Below, piece by piece: positions 19,681 through 28,206 of a stretch of DNA of 58,710 nucleotides (the first letter of the stretch is position 1; every line of letters begins with the position of its first letter). The notes under the pieces were generated by a model that worked only from the letters and a program-made list of their open reading frames with translations, did not search any database and was not told where the DNA came from. The position numbers were made by a program, and so were the translations under genes. The stretch comes from Streptomyces sp. WAC 04229 (GTDB lineage: Bacteria > Actinomycetota > Actinomycetes > Streptomycetales > Streptomycetaceae), in the NCBI RefSeq assembly GCF_003947455.1, contig NZ_QHJH01000029.1, forward strand, positions 1 to 58,710. The letters run 5' to 3'.

Positions 19681-21179
19681 GTGTCCCCCTTGTCCTGGTC
19701 GGCGGCACGTGGCAGCGGTTGGCGCGTCCTTGCGCCGGAAAGGGGGTCGTCGGCCGGTGGGGTGTTCCAGTTGCACCGAAAGGTGTTTCCCGGGTCGTAG
19801 CGGGACTTCACCTGCCGCAGCCGGGCGTACTTCTCCGGTCCTTCGTACGCTTCGGTGAGCGTCCGGACGTCGTCGCCTTCGTCGGCGTTGCGCATGTTCA
19901 GGTAGGACCCCGCGGCCACGCAGTCCCCGATCCGGCCGACGGCTTCCCGGACCTGCCGCACGTACGGGGCGTCAGACCGCGGGTCCTGCCAGTGCAGGAG
20001 GAACTCCAGCCACCACGGGCACCCACGGTGGGAGAAGGCGCTGTCGGGCTCGGGCACGTCGCGCAGCGCACCGCCGAGGCCCAGGAGCACGATCTCCCCG
20101 CCCATCGGCATCTCTGTCCAGAAACGCACTGTCTCGGATATCGCCTCCTCGTCGAGTCCCCGAAGGTGCGCCGCCTTCGTGTAGTAGCGCTGTCCGTCGG
20201 GGAACTCGGCGTCCATGAGCCGCTGCACCCCGTCCGCGAACGGCAGCACGAGGCACTCCTGCGCCGAGGGTCTGCCCACCTGGGTCAGGGAGCGCACCTG
20301 TGCGGCTGCGGGGTCGGCGGCGTCGCCGAGCCACATGGCGATCAGCAGCAGCCCCGGGCTGCCCACGCGTTCGGCGGGCACGAAGGGATAGGCCGGCAGG
20401 CGCTTCTTCAGTGATGCGTGCCAGCCGATCTGCCGGGGCAGTCCCGGGGCCAGGTCCGCGTACGCGGCCAGCGCCTCGTGTGCCTCCTCGGGCCCGTACA
20501 GGGACGCGGCGACAAGCATTCCGGGGCCGAATCGGTGCGCGCGGAGGGTGAACCGGGTGACGATCCCGAAGTTGCCCCCGCCGCCCCGCAGTGCCCAGAA
20601 CAGGTCCGCTCGTTCGGTGGCGGAGGCTTCCACCACCCGGCCGTCGGCCAGTACCACTTCGCACGCCACGAGGTTGTCGCAGGTCAGGCCGTAGGACCGG
20701 GTCAGCCAGCCGGTGCCGCCGCCGAGAGCCAACCCGCCCAGCCCGGTCTCGGACACCGTCCCGGCCGGCACCACCAAGCCGTGTGCGGCGGTGGCCGGGT
20801 CCAGGTCGGCGAGGCGGCAGCCGCCCTCGGCCTCGACCAGGCCCTGGCCGGCTCGCACGGTCACCCGGCGCATGCCCGAAAGGTCGATGGTGAGGCCGCC
20901 GTCGCACAGCGCGTGACCCGAGACGGAGTGGCCCCCGCCGCGCACCGACAGGGGCAGGCCTTCCGCCCGGGCGGCGTCGACGGCGCGGACCACGTCGAGG
21001 GTTGAGGTGCAGACAGCGATCGCCGCGGGCCGGCGGTCCACCATGGCGTTCCAGACCGTGCGGCGCCTTTCGTAGTCTCCGTCTCCCGGCAGCAGCAGCC
21101 TTCCACAGAACTCAGGAGTGAGGGCGGCCCGCATCTGACGCATGCGGTCGGCCTTCACCGCACCGATCCCGGAGGGCAC
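19668..21179 (-). CDS. BBE-like FAD-linked oxidase
   Basis: 503 residues. A VAO/PCMH-type FAD domain carries RGGGHSVSG with His84 as predicted 8-alpha-histidyl FAD link, and LGGGTGWLTRSYGLTCDNL (about 152-170). The C-terminus has a berberine-bridge domain (SYLNMRNADEG, then YARLRQVKSRYDPGNTFRCNW). The second covalent Cys of bicovalent members, expected before VGxGG, is absent (VSETGLGG), so FAD should be held by His84 only. Such enzymes oxidise phenols, sugars or alcohols, often in secondary metabolism. The start is uncertain: GTG 21179 or GTG 21158, no clear ribosome site. It follows the SnoaL-like gene after a 204-bp gap in which I recognise nothing, and is the probable oxidative tailoring step of the RppA operon. 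Confidence 0.85.
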   Translation of the reverse strand: MPSGIGAVKADRMRQMRAALTPEFCGRLLLPGDGDYERRRTVWNAMVDRRPAAIAVCTSTLDVVRAVDAARAEGLPLSVRGGGHSVSGHALCDGGLTIDLSGMRRVTVRAGQGLVEAEGGCRLADLDPATAAHGLVVPAGTVSETGLGGLALGGGTGWLTRSYGLTCDNLVACEVVLADGRVVEASATERADLFWALRGGGGNFGIVTRFTLRAHRFGPGMLVAASLYGPEEAHEALAAYADLAPGLPRQIGWHASLKKRLPAYPFVPAERVGSPGLLLIAMWLGDAADPAAAQVRSLTQVGRPSAQECLVLPFADGVQRLMDAEFPDGQRYYTKAAHLRGLDEEAISETVRFWTEMPMGGEIVLLGLGGALRDVPEPDSAFSHRGCPWWLEFLLHWQDPRSDAPYVRQVREAVGRIGDCVAAGSYLNMRNADEGDDVRTLTEAYEGPEKYARLRQVKSRYDPGNTFRCNWNTPPADDPLSGARTRQPLPRAADQDKGDTCPS

Positions 21180-21383
21180 GGGATCTGACCGGCCTGACCG
21201 ATCCCGGGCATTTGGTAGACGGCCACCAGGAGTTCATGCACCGTCAGGTTCGGGTCCCAGCCGGTCGCGACAGGCGTGCCGAATCCCGAGAGGAAGGAGC
21301 CGAGCCGTTCTCCGCGCCGGGGACCGGGATGCCGGCCCGGGTTGCGACCGGTGCCGTCCCGGCCGGCGGGGAGGACGGACGTC

Positions 21384-21815
21384 TCATTCGTGGGTGCCGG
21401 CCGGGCGGGCCGGTGCGAGGAGCTGCTGGAGTGCGTGAGGGGCATGAGCGTTCTCCCAGTGTTCGATGATCAGTCCGTCGGCGAACCGCCAGAGTCCGCA
21501 GAAGGGCATGGCGAAGGGTCGGGGACGGGAGGCCCGCAGTGTGCCGAGAACGGCGCCGAAATAGTCGTTGGCGACGACGCGTTCGGTGTCCATCACGAGG
21601 CTGCCGCCGGTGGCCTGGAGGAGGGCCCGCTCATGGGCCAGGACGGCGTCCCTTCCCCGGACCACCCGGCCCTCATCGGTGCCCCGGTGCGCGGGGTGGA
21701 GGACGATGCCGGCGTCTGCGAAGTCCACCAGGCGCGGCAGGTCCGCATAGACGGCTTCCAGGATGCGTACGTGCGGATGGACGGGGGCGGACCCTGAGGT
21801 TACCGAGGCGGTCAT
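21384..21815 (-). CDS. SnoaL-like/NTF2-fold protein (possible dehydratase or cyclase)
   Basis: 143 residues, typical of the SnoaL-like NTF2 fold: an N-terminal helix (ILEAVYADLPRLVDFADAGIVLHP), a linker GRDAVLAHERALL, and C-terminal strands FAMPFCGLWRFADGLIIEHWE. The fold includes polyketide cyclases, ketosteroid isomerase, limonene epoxide hydrolase and fungal scytalone dehydratase. ATG 21815 overlaps the reductase stop (ATGA), so it is translationally coupled; the longer open frame has no support. In an operon headed by a THN synthase and a reductase, a dehydratase acting on reduced THN is an attractive guess. Catalytic residues cannot be assigned by eye. Confidence 0.8.
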   Translation of the reverse strand: MTASVTSGSAPVHPHVRILEAVYADLPRLVDFADAGIVLHPAHRGTDEGRVVRGRDAVLAHERALLQATGGSLVMDTERVVANDYFGAVLGTLRASRPRPFAMPFCGLWRFADGLIIEHWENAHAPHALQQLLAPARPAGTHE

Positions 21816-22756
21816 CGGGTGGCCCCCTGCGTGTCCGGACGCCAGGGCGTGGCTTCGGCACACACCTTCTCGACCTCGGCCCACTCGCTGTCGCTGAGCC
21901 GGAGCCCGGCCGCCGCGACGTTCTCCTCGAGGTGGGAGACGGAGGTGGTCCCCGGGATGAGCAGGGTGTTCGGGGAGCGGCGCAGAATCCAGGCCAGGCC
22001 GAGTTGGGCTCCGGTGGCACCGTAGCGACCGGCCACGGCGGTGAGTACGCCGTCGGGGCCGACGAGATCGCCGTGACCCAGCGGGAACCAGGGGATGAAG
22101 GCGATGCCGTGCCTGTTCGCGTAGTCGAGGACGTCCTCGCCCGACCGGTCCGCGATGTTGTAGAGGTTCTCCACCGCGGCGATCTCGGTGATCCGCCGGG
22201 CCTGGTCCAGCTGCTGCACGGTTACTCCGGGCTGGCCCGACAGTCCGAGGTGACGGATCTTTCCCTCCCGCTGCAGCTCAGCGAGGGTTCCTATCTGGTC
22301 CTCCATCGGCACCGCGTCGTCGATGCGGTGCAGCATGTAGAGGTCGATGCGCTCCAGACCGAGCCGGAGGAGACTCACTTCGACCTGCTGGCGCAGGTAC
22401 GCGGGCCGGCCGAGTGCCACGATGTACGGAGAGCGGTTTTCCGCCCTGACCCAGTCCTCGGGCCCGCTGCGCAGCATTCCGCCCTTCGTGGCGATGACCA
22501 GGCCCTCCGGGTAGGGGTGCAGTGCGGTGCGGATGAGTTCCTCGTTGTAGCCGGGCCCGTAGGAGTCGGCCGTGTCGATGAAGTCGACGCCGAGTTCCAC
22601 GGCGCGCCGCACGACCGCCACCGCGTTGTCCGGGTCGGCGGGCGGGCCCCACATGCCGGGGCCTGTCAGATGCATGGCGCCGTAGCCCATGCGGTTGACG
22701 CGCAGGCCGTCGGCGAACGTGAAGTGGGTGGGGGGTGTGGCGGTCGGTGTGATCAT
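21812..22756 (-). CDS. Aldo/keto reductase
   Basis: 314 residues, normal AKR length, with the full catalytic tetrad: Asp61 and Tyr66 in FIDTADSYG, Lys91 in IATKGG and His143 in YMLHRID. The C-terminal NADP-binding segment includes LLIPGTTSVSHLEEN. It is a cytosolic NADPH-dependent carbonyl reductase of the general bacterial AKR group. ATG 22756 overlaps the stop of the THN synthase gene (ATGA), so it is made together with that enzyme and likely acts on its naphthol product or on a derived quinone. Substrate is inference from context. Confidence 0.9.
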   Translation of the reverse strand: MITPTATPPTHFTFADGLRVNRMGYGAMHLTGPGMWGPPADPDNAVAVVRRAVELGVDFIDTADSYGPGYNEELIRTALHPYPEGLVIATKGGMLRSGPEDWVRAENRSPYIVALGRPAYLRQQVEVSLLRLGLERIDLYMLHRIDDAVPMEDQIGTLAELQREGKIRHLGLSGQPGVTVQQLDQARRITEIAAVENLYNIADRSGEDVLDYANRHGIAFIPWFPLGHGDLVGPDGVLTAVAGRYGATGAQLGLAWILRRSPNTLLIPGTTSVSHLEENVAAAGLRLSDSEWAEVEKVCAEATPWRPDTQGATR

Positions 22757-23883
22757 GCCGTTGCGCTCCTCTCGGGTGTGCTGGTGAGGGGTTGTTCGGT
22801 GCCGGAGGCGGATGCCTCGCCATCCAGGGTCCTGTCGTCGCCCAGCCAGGTGCCCACGCTGATCTCCGCGGTGATCCCGGGTCCGAAGCCGGCGATGATG
22901 CCGCGGTGCCCGGGGCGCAGGGTTTCCGAGGTGATCACCCTCCGGAGTACATCCAGGACAACCGCGGACGCGATGTTGCCACGGTGGGTGAGCGTGGCAC
23001 GGCTGAAGGAGAAGAGGTCCGGCGGCACGCCCAGGAAGTGGGACAGGTCATCGAGGATGCGGGGGCCGCCGGCGTGAATGACGTAGAAGTCCAGCGCGGA
23101 GGCATTCCAGCCGTGGGTGGCTGCCACGTCCCGGAGGGCGGGGGCGAGTTGCTCCATGGTGTGGGGCACCCGGCGGTCGAGGCGGAAGTGGAACCCGGTG
23201 TCCTTCACGGCGTAGGAGATCCAGTCCTCGGTGTCCGGGACCAGCCGGGAGCCGTTGGCCTCCAGCCGCAGGCCGTGCGTGGAGTGGGACTTGACGACGG
23301 CCGCGGCGATCGCGTCGCCGAAGAGGCCGTTCGACAGCAGGTTCCCCACGTCCAGGTCGTCGGGCTGGTAGCACAGCGAGCAGAACTCGCAGGCCACCAC
23401 AAGGACGTTGGAGCCGGCGTGGGAGGCGCAGAAGTCCTGGGCGCGGTTGAACGCCGCACCTCCGGCCGCGCAACCGAGCTGGGCGATCGGGATCTGGCAC
23501 GTGTCGTGCCGGAAGCCCAGTTCGTTGATCATCCACGCGGTGAGCGACGGCATGGTGAACCCGGTGCAGGACACGAAGACGATGGCGTCGATGTCCGCGG
23601 CCGCGAGTCCCGCGTTGTTCAGGGCCTCGTCGACCACGGTGGGGATACGGGCCTGCGCTTCACGCACGTAGACCTTGGTGCGCTCCTCGACGCCCGGGTG
23701 ACGAAGGGTGCGCTCGAGAGGCTGGATCAGATGTCGTGTGCGGACGCCTGTGCTGGAGATGAGTTTCAGCGCGAGGGGCAGCTGGTCGTGGTTCCCGTGC
23801 AGACGCTCCGCGAGGTGCAGGGTGTCCTCCATGGTGATGGTGTGCTCCGGGACGCTTACGGCAGGGCAACATAGGACCGCCAT
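22753..23883 (-). CDS. rppA: Type III polyketide synthase, RppA-type 1,3,6,8-tetrahydroxynaphthalene synthase
   Basis: 376 residues. It aligns by eye with S. griseus RppA without changes in numbering: catalytic Cys138 (QLGCAAGG), His270 (VIHAGG) and Asn303 (RGNIAS), plus the residues typical of THN synthases, Cys106 (VSCTGF), Cys168 (EFCSL), Tyr224 (WISYAV) and Ala305. The enzyme condenses five malonyl-CoA into a pentaketide that cyclises to 1,3,6,8-tetrahydroxynaphthalene, precursor of flaviolin and polymeric pigments. ATG 23883 has AAGGAG 6 nt upstream. It heads an operon with an aldo/keto reductase, SnoaL-like protein and FAD oxidase, not the P450 usual in other Streptomyces. Confidence 0.95.
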   Translation of the reverse strand: MAVLCCPAVSVPEHTITMEDTLHLAERLHGNHDQLPLALKLISSTGVRTRHLIQPLERTLRHPGVEERTKVYVREAQARIPTVVDEALNNAGLAAADIDAIVFVSCTGFTMPSLTAWMINELGFRHDTCQIPIAQLGCAAGGAAFNRAQDFCASHAGSNVLVVACEFCSLCYQPDDLDVGNLLSNGLFGDAIAAAVVKSHSTHGLRLEANGSRLVPDTEDWISYAVKDTGFHFRLDRRVPHTMEQLAPALRDVAATHGWNASALDFYVIHAGGPRILDDLSHFLGVPPDLFSFSRATLTHRGNIASAVVLDVLRRVITSETLRPGHRGIIAGFGPGITAEISVGTWLGDDRTLDGEASASGTEQPLTSTPERSATA

Positions 23884-24469
23884 GGCACTCCTTCGGTGTG
23901 GTCGGTCGGGGTTCGGGGTGGGCTGCGGGAGACGAGGCCGTCGCGTGACCTGCCGGTCGGCCGCCGCGGCAGCGGTGGCTCGTGGCTGTGAAAGCACTGT
24001 CGAGGGCTGCTCGTCAGCTCCGCACCGGGACACAGGACCGGTTAACCGGGGAGGGGAGGCCCTAACAGCAGTCGAGGGCTCGTGCTGTGAACGCGTTGAA
24101 ACGGGCCGGAACGGCGACGCCCTTGAACGCGAACCGAACTGGGGCCCACACTCCGACCGGACCGCCTCCCGGCCGGCCGTCTTGCGGCGGCGACGGTCGT
24201 GTCGTTGCTGACCGAGGTCCGCCCCACGACCGTCATCGGCTGCGAAGAGCCCGCCCGGAGTTCGCCGCGGTCGAACGAACAGTCACCCGCGTACGGGCAC
24301 GTAGCGCCACGTCACGGGATCCAAGGGCGCAGCTCGGAACCGTTCGCCCCGGCGGCCGCCCTCAGTCGGCGTCCCCAGGGACGGATGACGCACAGGAGCG
24401 CTCATGAGCCGTGCCGGCGGTTCCTCGCCAGCGGCGTGAGAGCACGGGCCCGTTCTTCCTACACGGCGG
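23884..24469. other. Gene-free upstream region of the RppA operon
   Basis: No supported gene is seen. The 586-bp stretch should hold the rppA promoter. It contains the palindrome CCGGTTAACCGG (24038-24049), about 155 bp upstream of the rppA start, flanked by two copies of GTCGAGGGCT (24000-24009 and 24069-24078). Short open frames here have no codon bias or family resemblance. Confidence 0.5.
24038..24049. promoter_or_regulatory. Palindrome CCGGTTAACCGG upstream of rppA
   Basis: This is a perfect 12-bp palindrome in the rppA upstream region with an A/T-rich centre, bracketed by a 10-bp direct repeat. It is a candidate operator. The nearest regulator gene is a decayed TPR protein, so the cognate factor may be lost or elsewhere. 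Confidence 0.35.
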
Positions 24470-25500
24470 CCGCTGCGGGTGGCGTGCAAACGCGCTGAGG
24501 GTGTCGATGAGGTCTGCCAGAGCGCGATCCGTCTGAGCGGAGCGCAACAAAGGGTCGAGGTCGAGGAAGTGCTGCCAGTGGCTGCACGCCTCCCCCAGGC
24601 GTCCGGCTTCGAGCGGAAGGTGCGCGAGACGGGTGTGGGTGAGGGCCTCCGGCCGGTGTTCCCTCGACGAGCGGCCGTGCACCGCGGCCTGGAAAGCGGC
24701 GACTGCCTGGTCGCGCCGGCCCAGGGCGTGAAGGGCCCGGGCCCCGTTGGTACGCGAAGGCCGCCGCCGGACAGGAGGTGAACGACCCCTCCTCGCGGGG
24801 CGTCTGGCGAAGAGCGTCCTCGGCGGCGGCGAGATCGGCGTCCGCCTGACGGTGTTCGCGCAGCAGGGCGCGGGCCAGGGCGCGCTGACTCAGCACGTAC
24901 GCACGGACTGCCGCAGGTGCGCCGGGGGGGCGTGTCCGACGGCCGGCGTGGCGAGATCCGCCGCCTGCCGGATGTGGCCGAGGTTCGCGGCCTGGGTGCT
25001 CATGGCCCGCAGGACGATGGCACACGTCAGCCGGTCACCAGCCGCGTGCGCCAGGCCGAGGCAGGTCCCGAAGTAGGTCTGGGCGAGCCCCTGATGACCC
25101 GCGTCCGCGGTCATGACCGCCAGCAAGTGGGTCAGCTGGGCGACTGCCGTCAGGGCCATTCGGCGCAGTTCATCCGACGCCGGTCCGGATATGAAGCCAT
25201 GCCGTCGTCGGCGAGGTAGGCAACGAGCGCGCTGCGCGCCTGGTTGCCGCCGCGCGCGTCGACGCTGGCCGCGAAGAGCCGTGTGGCGGCTCCCAAACGA
25301 AGTAGGTGGTCCTGCTGACTCCCCAACGCGTACGATGCCCTGGCCAGTTGGGCACCGCTCCAGCCAGGCTTCCGTGAGGAGGGCGGCGAGTCGTCGGGTC
25401 GGCTGCTGGGGCGACGTCTGTATTCCGGCCCACGGAACCGCACGTTCCAGCAGGGCGCGAGTGTGTGGCACAGGACGCCTGCTCCGGTACACGCCGCCGG
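24470..25500 (-). pseudogene. TPR-type transcriptional regulator, multiply frameshifted
   Basis: Consecutive minus-strand segments in different frames line up as one decayed protein: QLARASYALGSQQDHLLRLG (about 25360-25300), then ALTAVAQLTHLLAVMTADAG with SCATYFGTCLGLAHAAGD-like repeats (about 25165-24920), then VLSQRALARALLREHRQADA (about 24910-24745), then ALTHTRLAHLPLEAGRLGEA ending in DLIDTLSAFARHPQ (about 24690-24475). This order matches the TPR half of Streptomyces XRE-family regulators that end in a helical domain. At least three frame changes are needed and no N-terminal helix-turn-helix is seen. It was possibly the regulator of the adjacent methyltransferase or of the RppA operon. 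Confidence 0.65.
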
Positions 25501-26039
25501 CCGGCTTCCACTCCCTCGAGTGAAACGCTTACCACGCAATCGGCCCGGAATCCTCACCCGGCGAACGACACCGTCTACTTCTGGCCAACAGGCTGCCGGG
25601 ACGCAGCAGGAGTGCACGTCCGAGGCCGTTCAACGCGTTCACGCGTCCGGTACCTTGTGCGGCTTCTCATTCCGCTTTGTCCGGCGCTGTAATGGAGAGC
25701 CACCGCGCCGCCCTTACGGCAACGTACCCAAGGCGGGGGCGGGGCAAGAGGGAGGACCGCGTCCGCGCGGGTGAAAGGGAACGCGTCGCGAGTCGTCGCC
25801 GCCACCCTCGCGACAAAGGTCTGCAGAGTGTGCGTCATGCAGGATCCCTTCACCTTCGAAGCACTCGTACGACCCCACGACCAGGCCGGTTCCGATCAGC
25901 CGGACACCCGTCCGCGAGGCGCGGTCCGCCACCGGGCCAGGACACCCGGCAACGACCAGCCGTTGGAGACCAACCCGAAGAACGACACGGATTTGGCGGT
26001 CGCCACGGATACGTGAAGTCGCCGCACAGGAGCGCTGAC
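25500..26039. other. Gene-poor stretch upstream of the methyltransferase
   Basis: I recognise no gene. A short open frame beginning MQDPFTFEALVRPHDQAG near 25837 has no ribosome site or known relative and may be a relic. Codon bias is weak in all frames and GC is a little lower than in flanking genes. The promoter of the methyltransferase must lie here. Confidence 0.4.
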
Positions 26040-26774
26040 ATGTTCGGTTACGCCGACAGTTGGGAGACCTACTGGGCCGAAACAGCGGCCCAGGGGCAAT
26101 CGTCGCTGTGGGACTGCGAGCCCGCGTTCGCGAGCGCTCGTGACCTGCCGCTCTTCGCGCCCCACCTCGACCCCGAGCAGCCGCTGATCGACCTCGGTTG
26201 CGGCAACGGGACCCAGACCCGCTACCTCGCCCGGCACCACGGGCGGGTCGTCGGGACCGACGTGTCCGCCTCGGCCATCAGGCAGGCGCGCGCCCTCGAT
26301 CCCGACCACATCTATCTGGTGCTCGATCTGCTCGACACTTCGGCCGTGAACGCCCTGTACGACATGCTCGGCGACGCAAGCATCTACATGCGCACCGTCC
26401 TTCACCAGATCCGGCCGGAGCACCGCCCCGCCTTCGCTGCCTCCTTGCGCACCCTGCTGGGCGCCAACGGGGTCCTCGCCTTCGTCGAGCTGGCATCAGG
26501 CGCCGAGGATTACCTGCGCCAGCTCACAGCGGAGTACGGCCCTCCCCCGGCCCTCACCCGAGTCCTCGACACCGGTGTCCGCCCCGGCAGCATCCATCGT
26601 GACGAGACGCTTGCCCTTCTGGGCGAGGACGAGTTCACCGTACTCGCCGAATCTGACACCACCGTCCACACCACCTACACCCTGCCCACCGGGCGGCGCG
26701 CTGAAGTCCCCGCGTACTTCATGGCACTGCGCCGCACGCGAACGAGGACGGCGGAGGGCTTCGGGAGCCGGTGA
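26040..26774 (+). CDS. Class I SAM-dependent methyltransferase
   Basis: 244 residues. Motif I LIDLGCGNGTQTRYLA (about residues 49-64) binds S-adenosylmethionine, with VVGTDVSASAIRQA as the acidic-loop motif and a later SIYMRTVLHQI strand (motif III/IV region). ATG 26040 is fixed by AGGAG 7 nt upstream; the open frame reaches much further upstream but without coding character. It is a cytosolic small-molecule methyltransferase of unknown substrate. From memory such genes often accompany TPR regulators like the decayed one next door. It is the only intact gene in the 24-28 kb decayed zone, and could tailor the RppA product, though it is on the opposite strand and not coupled. Confidence 0.85.
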   Translation: MFGYADSWETYWAETAAQGQSSLWDCEPAFASARDLPLFAPHLDPEQPLIDLGCGNGTQTRYLARHHGRVVGTDVSASAIRQARALDPDHIYLVLDLLDTSAVNALYDMLGDASIYMRTVLHQIRPEHRPAFAASLRTLLGANGVLAFVELASGAEDYLRQLTAEYGPPPALTRVLDTGVRPGSIHRDETLALLGEDEFTVLAESDTTVHTTYTLPTGRRAEVPAYFMALRRTRTRTAEGFGSR

Positions 26775-26845
26775 GGCGGCCGACGCGCCGCGAGCTTGGT
26801 GCCGACGCCCGGTGAGCCCGGCTTGCCCTCCAGTACGGTCCCCTC

Positions 26846-27013
26846 ATGGGAAATGGCGAGGGTGTGCCGGAGAAGGTGGCGTAGGTCCTGGTCCGGGACG
26901 GCCTGACGCTCGTGACGTGTAGTCAGGGCAAGGAGCGCTGCTACCTCCCGGGCGGTCGTCGTGAGCCGTTCGCCCAGGCGCTGGTCCGCCCCGACCTGCC
27001 CCAGCGGCCCTGA
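26846..27013 (+). pseudogene. NUDIX hydrolase remnant
   Basis: From ATG 26846 the frame reads MGNGEGVPEKVA, meets TAG at 26882 where the family has Trp, and continues VLVRDGLTLVTCSQGKERC then YLPGGRREPFAQALVR. That matches the start of actinobacterial NUDIX hydrolases up to the Nudix box, but the GE-S segment is deleted in REP/FAQ and the catalytic REXXEE part is gone before TGA at 27011. It is a nonsense-mutated, truncated relic. Confidence 0.6.
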
Positions 27014-27417
27014 GGCAGGGGGCGCTCCGCAGTGCCGCCGAAGTGACTGCGCTGTCGGCGGTGGTCTTCCACGAGCCGGATCCTTGCCTCGCTGGAGAAC
27101 ATGGCCCAGGCACGGACTGGGCAACTACGCACGCGCCGGCCGCACCTTAGTCACCGAGGGGACCGCTGATGAGGCGTTTCGCGCCCGGTCCGGCATCGGA
27201 TGCGGCGCCACCGTCGGCCGTTCTGCTCCCCCTCGCGTTGATGGGCAAGGAGACCTTCGTACAGGTTCAGGACGCCACGCGGCCGTACCGGAGAACGATC
27301 TCTTCGCCGGACTGCGCTGATCCGCTGGGCCGCACTGCCGACCGGGACAAGCGCGGGGGCGACCCGGTCGGCAGCAGCTGCCTCAGCTGGTGGGCACAGC
27401 GGCGGCCAGGACGGTGG
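27014..27417. other. Gene-free stretch in the decayed zone
   Basis: No supported gene. An open plus-strand frame from 27169 has ATG but no ribosome site, no recognisable family and runs over the EF-hand relic on the other strand. Confidence 0.4.
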
Positions 27418-27750
27418 TCACGCCTGTGCGAGGAGCGTGTCGTAAGGGGTGGTGCGCAGGCGGCCGGTCATGAAGGACGGGAAGTCCTTGATGAACGCGC
27501 TGCGCGTGTACCCCGTCCCGGTTCCGGCCGTGTCGCGCTGGAAGACGGTGCGAAACATGGCGCGGTACTCGTCCGCGTCGATGGTCTGGTTGCCGTCCTT
27601 GTCGGTGGCGTCGAAGAGGACTTCGGCGACTCTGATCAGTGCGGGTCCGGCGAGGGAGGGAACGGCCGCGGCGTGCTCCTCCGCGCTGACGGCCCGTGGC
27701 CGCTGCGTCTCGTGCCCGGACACGGGGGGAGACTCGCCGCCGGGCCACAC
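27418..27750 (-). pseudogene. EF-hand calcium-binding protein, C-terminal half only
   Basis: The frame contains LIRVAEVLFDATDKDGNQTI and ends FPSFMTGRLRTTPYDTLLAQA. DKDGNQTIDADE is a canonical 12-residue EF-hand loop (Asp1, Asp3, Asn5, Thr7, Glu12), and the rest matches the C-terminal half of calerythrin-like proteins, which are normally about 170-180 residues with three or four EF-hands. The N-terminal EF-hands are missing; upstream the same frame runs straight into an IS630 transposase relic. It is probably a gene cut by the insertion. Confidence 0.65.
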
Positions 27751-27960
27751 CCCCGCCCCCGCCTCGCCAAGGACCCGTCGCTTTCGAACTCCCGGGTTCA
27801 GCTCGGGAGCGTAAGCGGGTCATCGTGGGTGAGCCAGTCCTGCTCGGCGACCCAGACACGCATCGCACGGCTCCGATGGGCGGACGGGCCGCCCCCGACC
27901 AGCACCACGTGCTCGCCGCGGTAGAACGTCTTTATCTGCTTGAGGACCTGGTCGCCAAGA
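27751..27960 (-). mobile_element. IS630-family transposase remnant
   Basis: Minus-strand translation gives VLKQIKTFYRGEHVVLVGGG, PSAHRSRAMRVWVAEQDWLT and, after a frame step, APELNP. This matches the C-terminal DDE region of IS630 transposases, where the strand IWDG-x-x-HRS carries the second Asp and APELNPVE the last acidic residue. Here the Asp is lost (VGGG), the frame is broken before APELNP, and the Glu is replaced (APELNPG). No terminal inverted repeats or TA duplication could be assigned. Confidence 0.6.
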
Positions 27961-27969
27961 ATGGTCAAA

Positions 27970-27999
27970 GGCCGGTTTCGGATACCTCCGAAACCGGCC
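27970..27999 (-). terminator. Hairpin terminator of tRNA-Pro copy 1
   Basis: A perfect 12-bp stem GGCCGGTTTCGG / CCGAAACCGGCC has a 6-nt loop and is followed on the minus strand by TTTG. It lies 21 nt beyond the tRNA 3' end. Confidence 0.8.
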
Positions 28000-28020
28000 C
28001 TGACCTGCAACTGTCTCCAG

Positions 28021-28094
<74 letters not shown>

Positions 28095-28206
28095 GCGGGC
28101 GACCCACGGAACTCCGTGATCGCGCTGGTCAACCCTACCTCATCCAGGGAACGGGGCGCCCCCGGTTCGCGCCTGGTCGTCCCGATGATCACATCGCGAG
28201 ACGGTT

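Noticed and set aside
20676..20760. Bicovalent FAD attachment in the BBE-like oxidase
   Set aside because: The Cys in YGLTCD is not at the bicovalent position; the proper loop reads VSETGLGG without Cys, so only the His link is supported.
19254..28020. Integrated element (prophage or ICE) at tRNA-Pro
   Set aside because: No integrase, excisionase, replication or transfer gene and no repeat of the tRNA 3' end were found; only decay and an IS relic support foreign origin.
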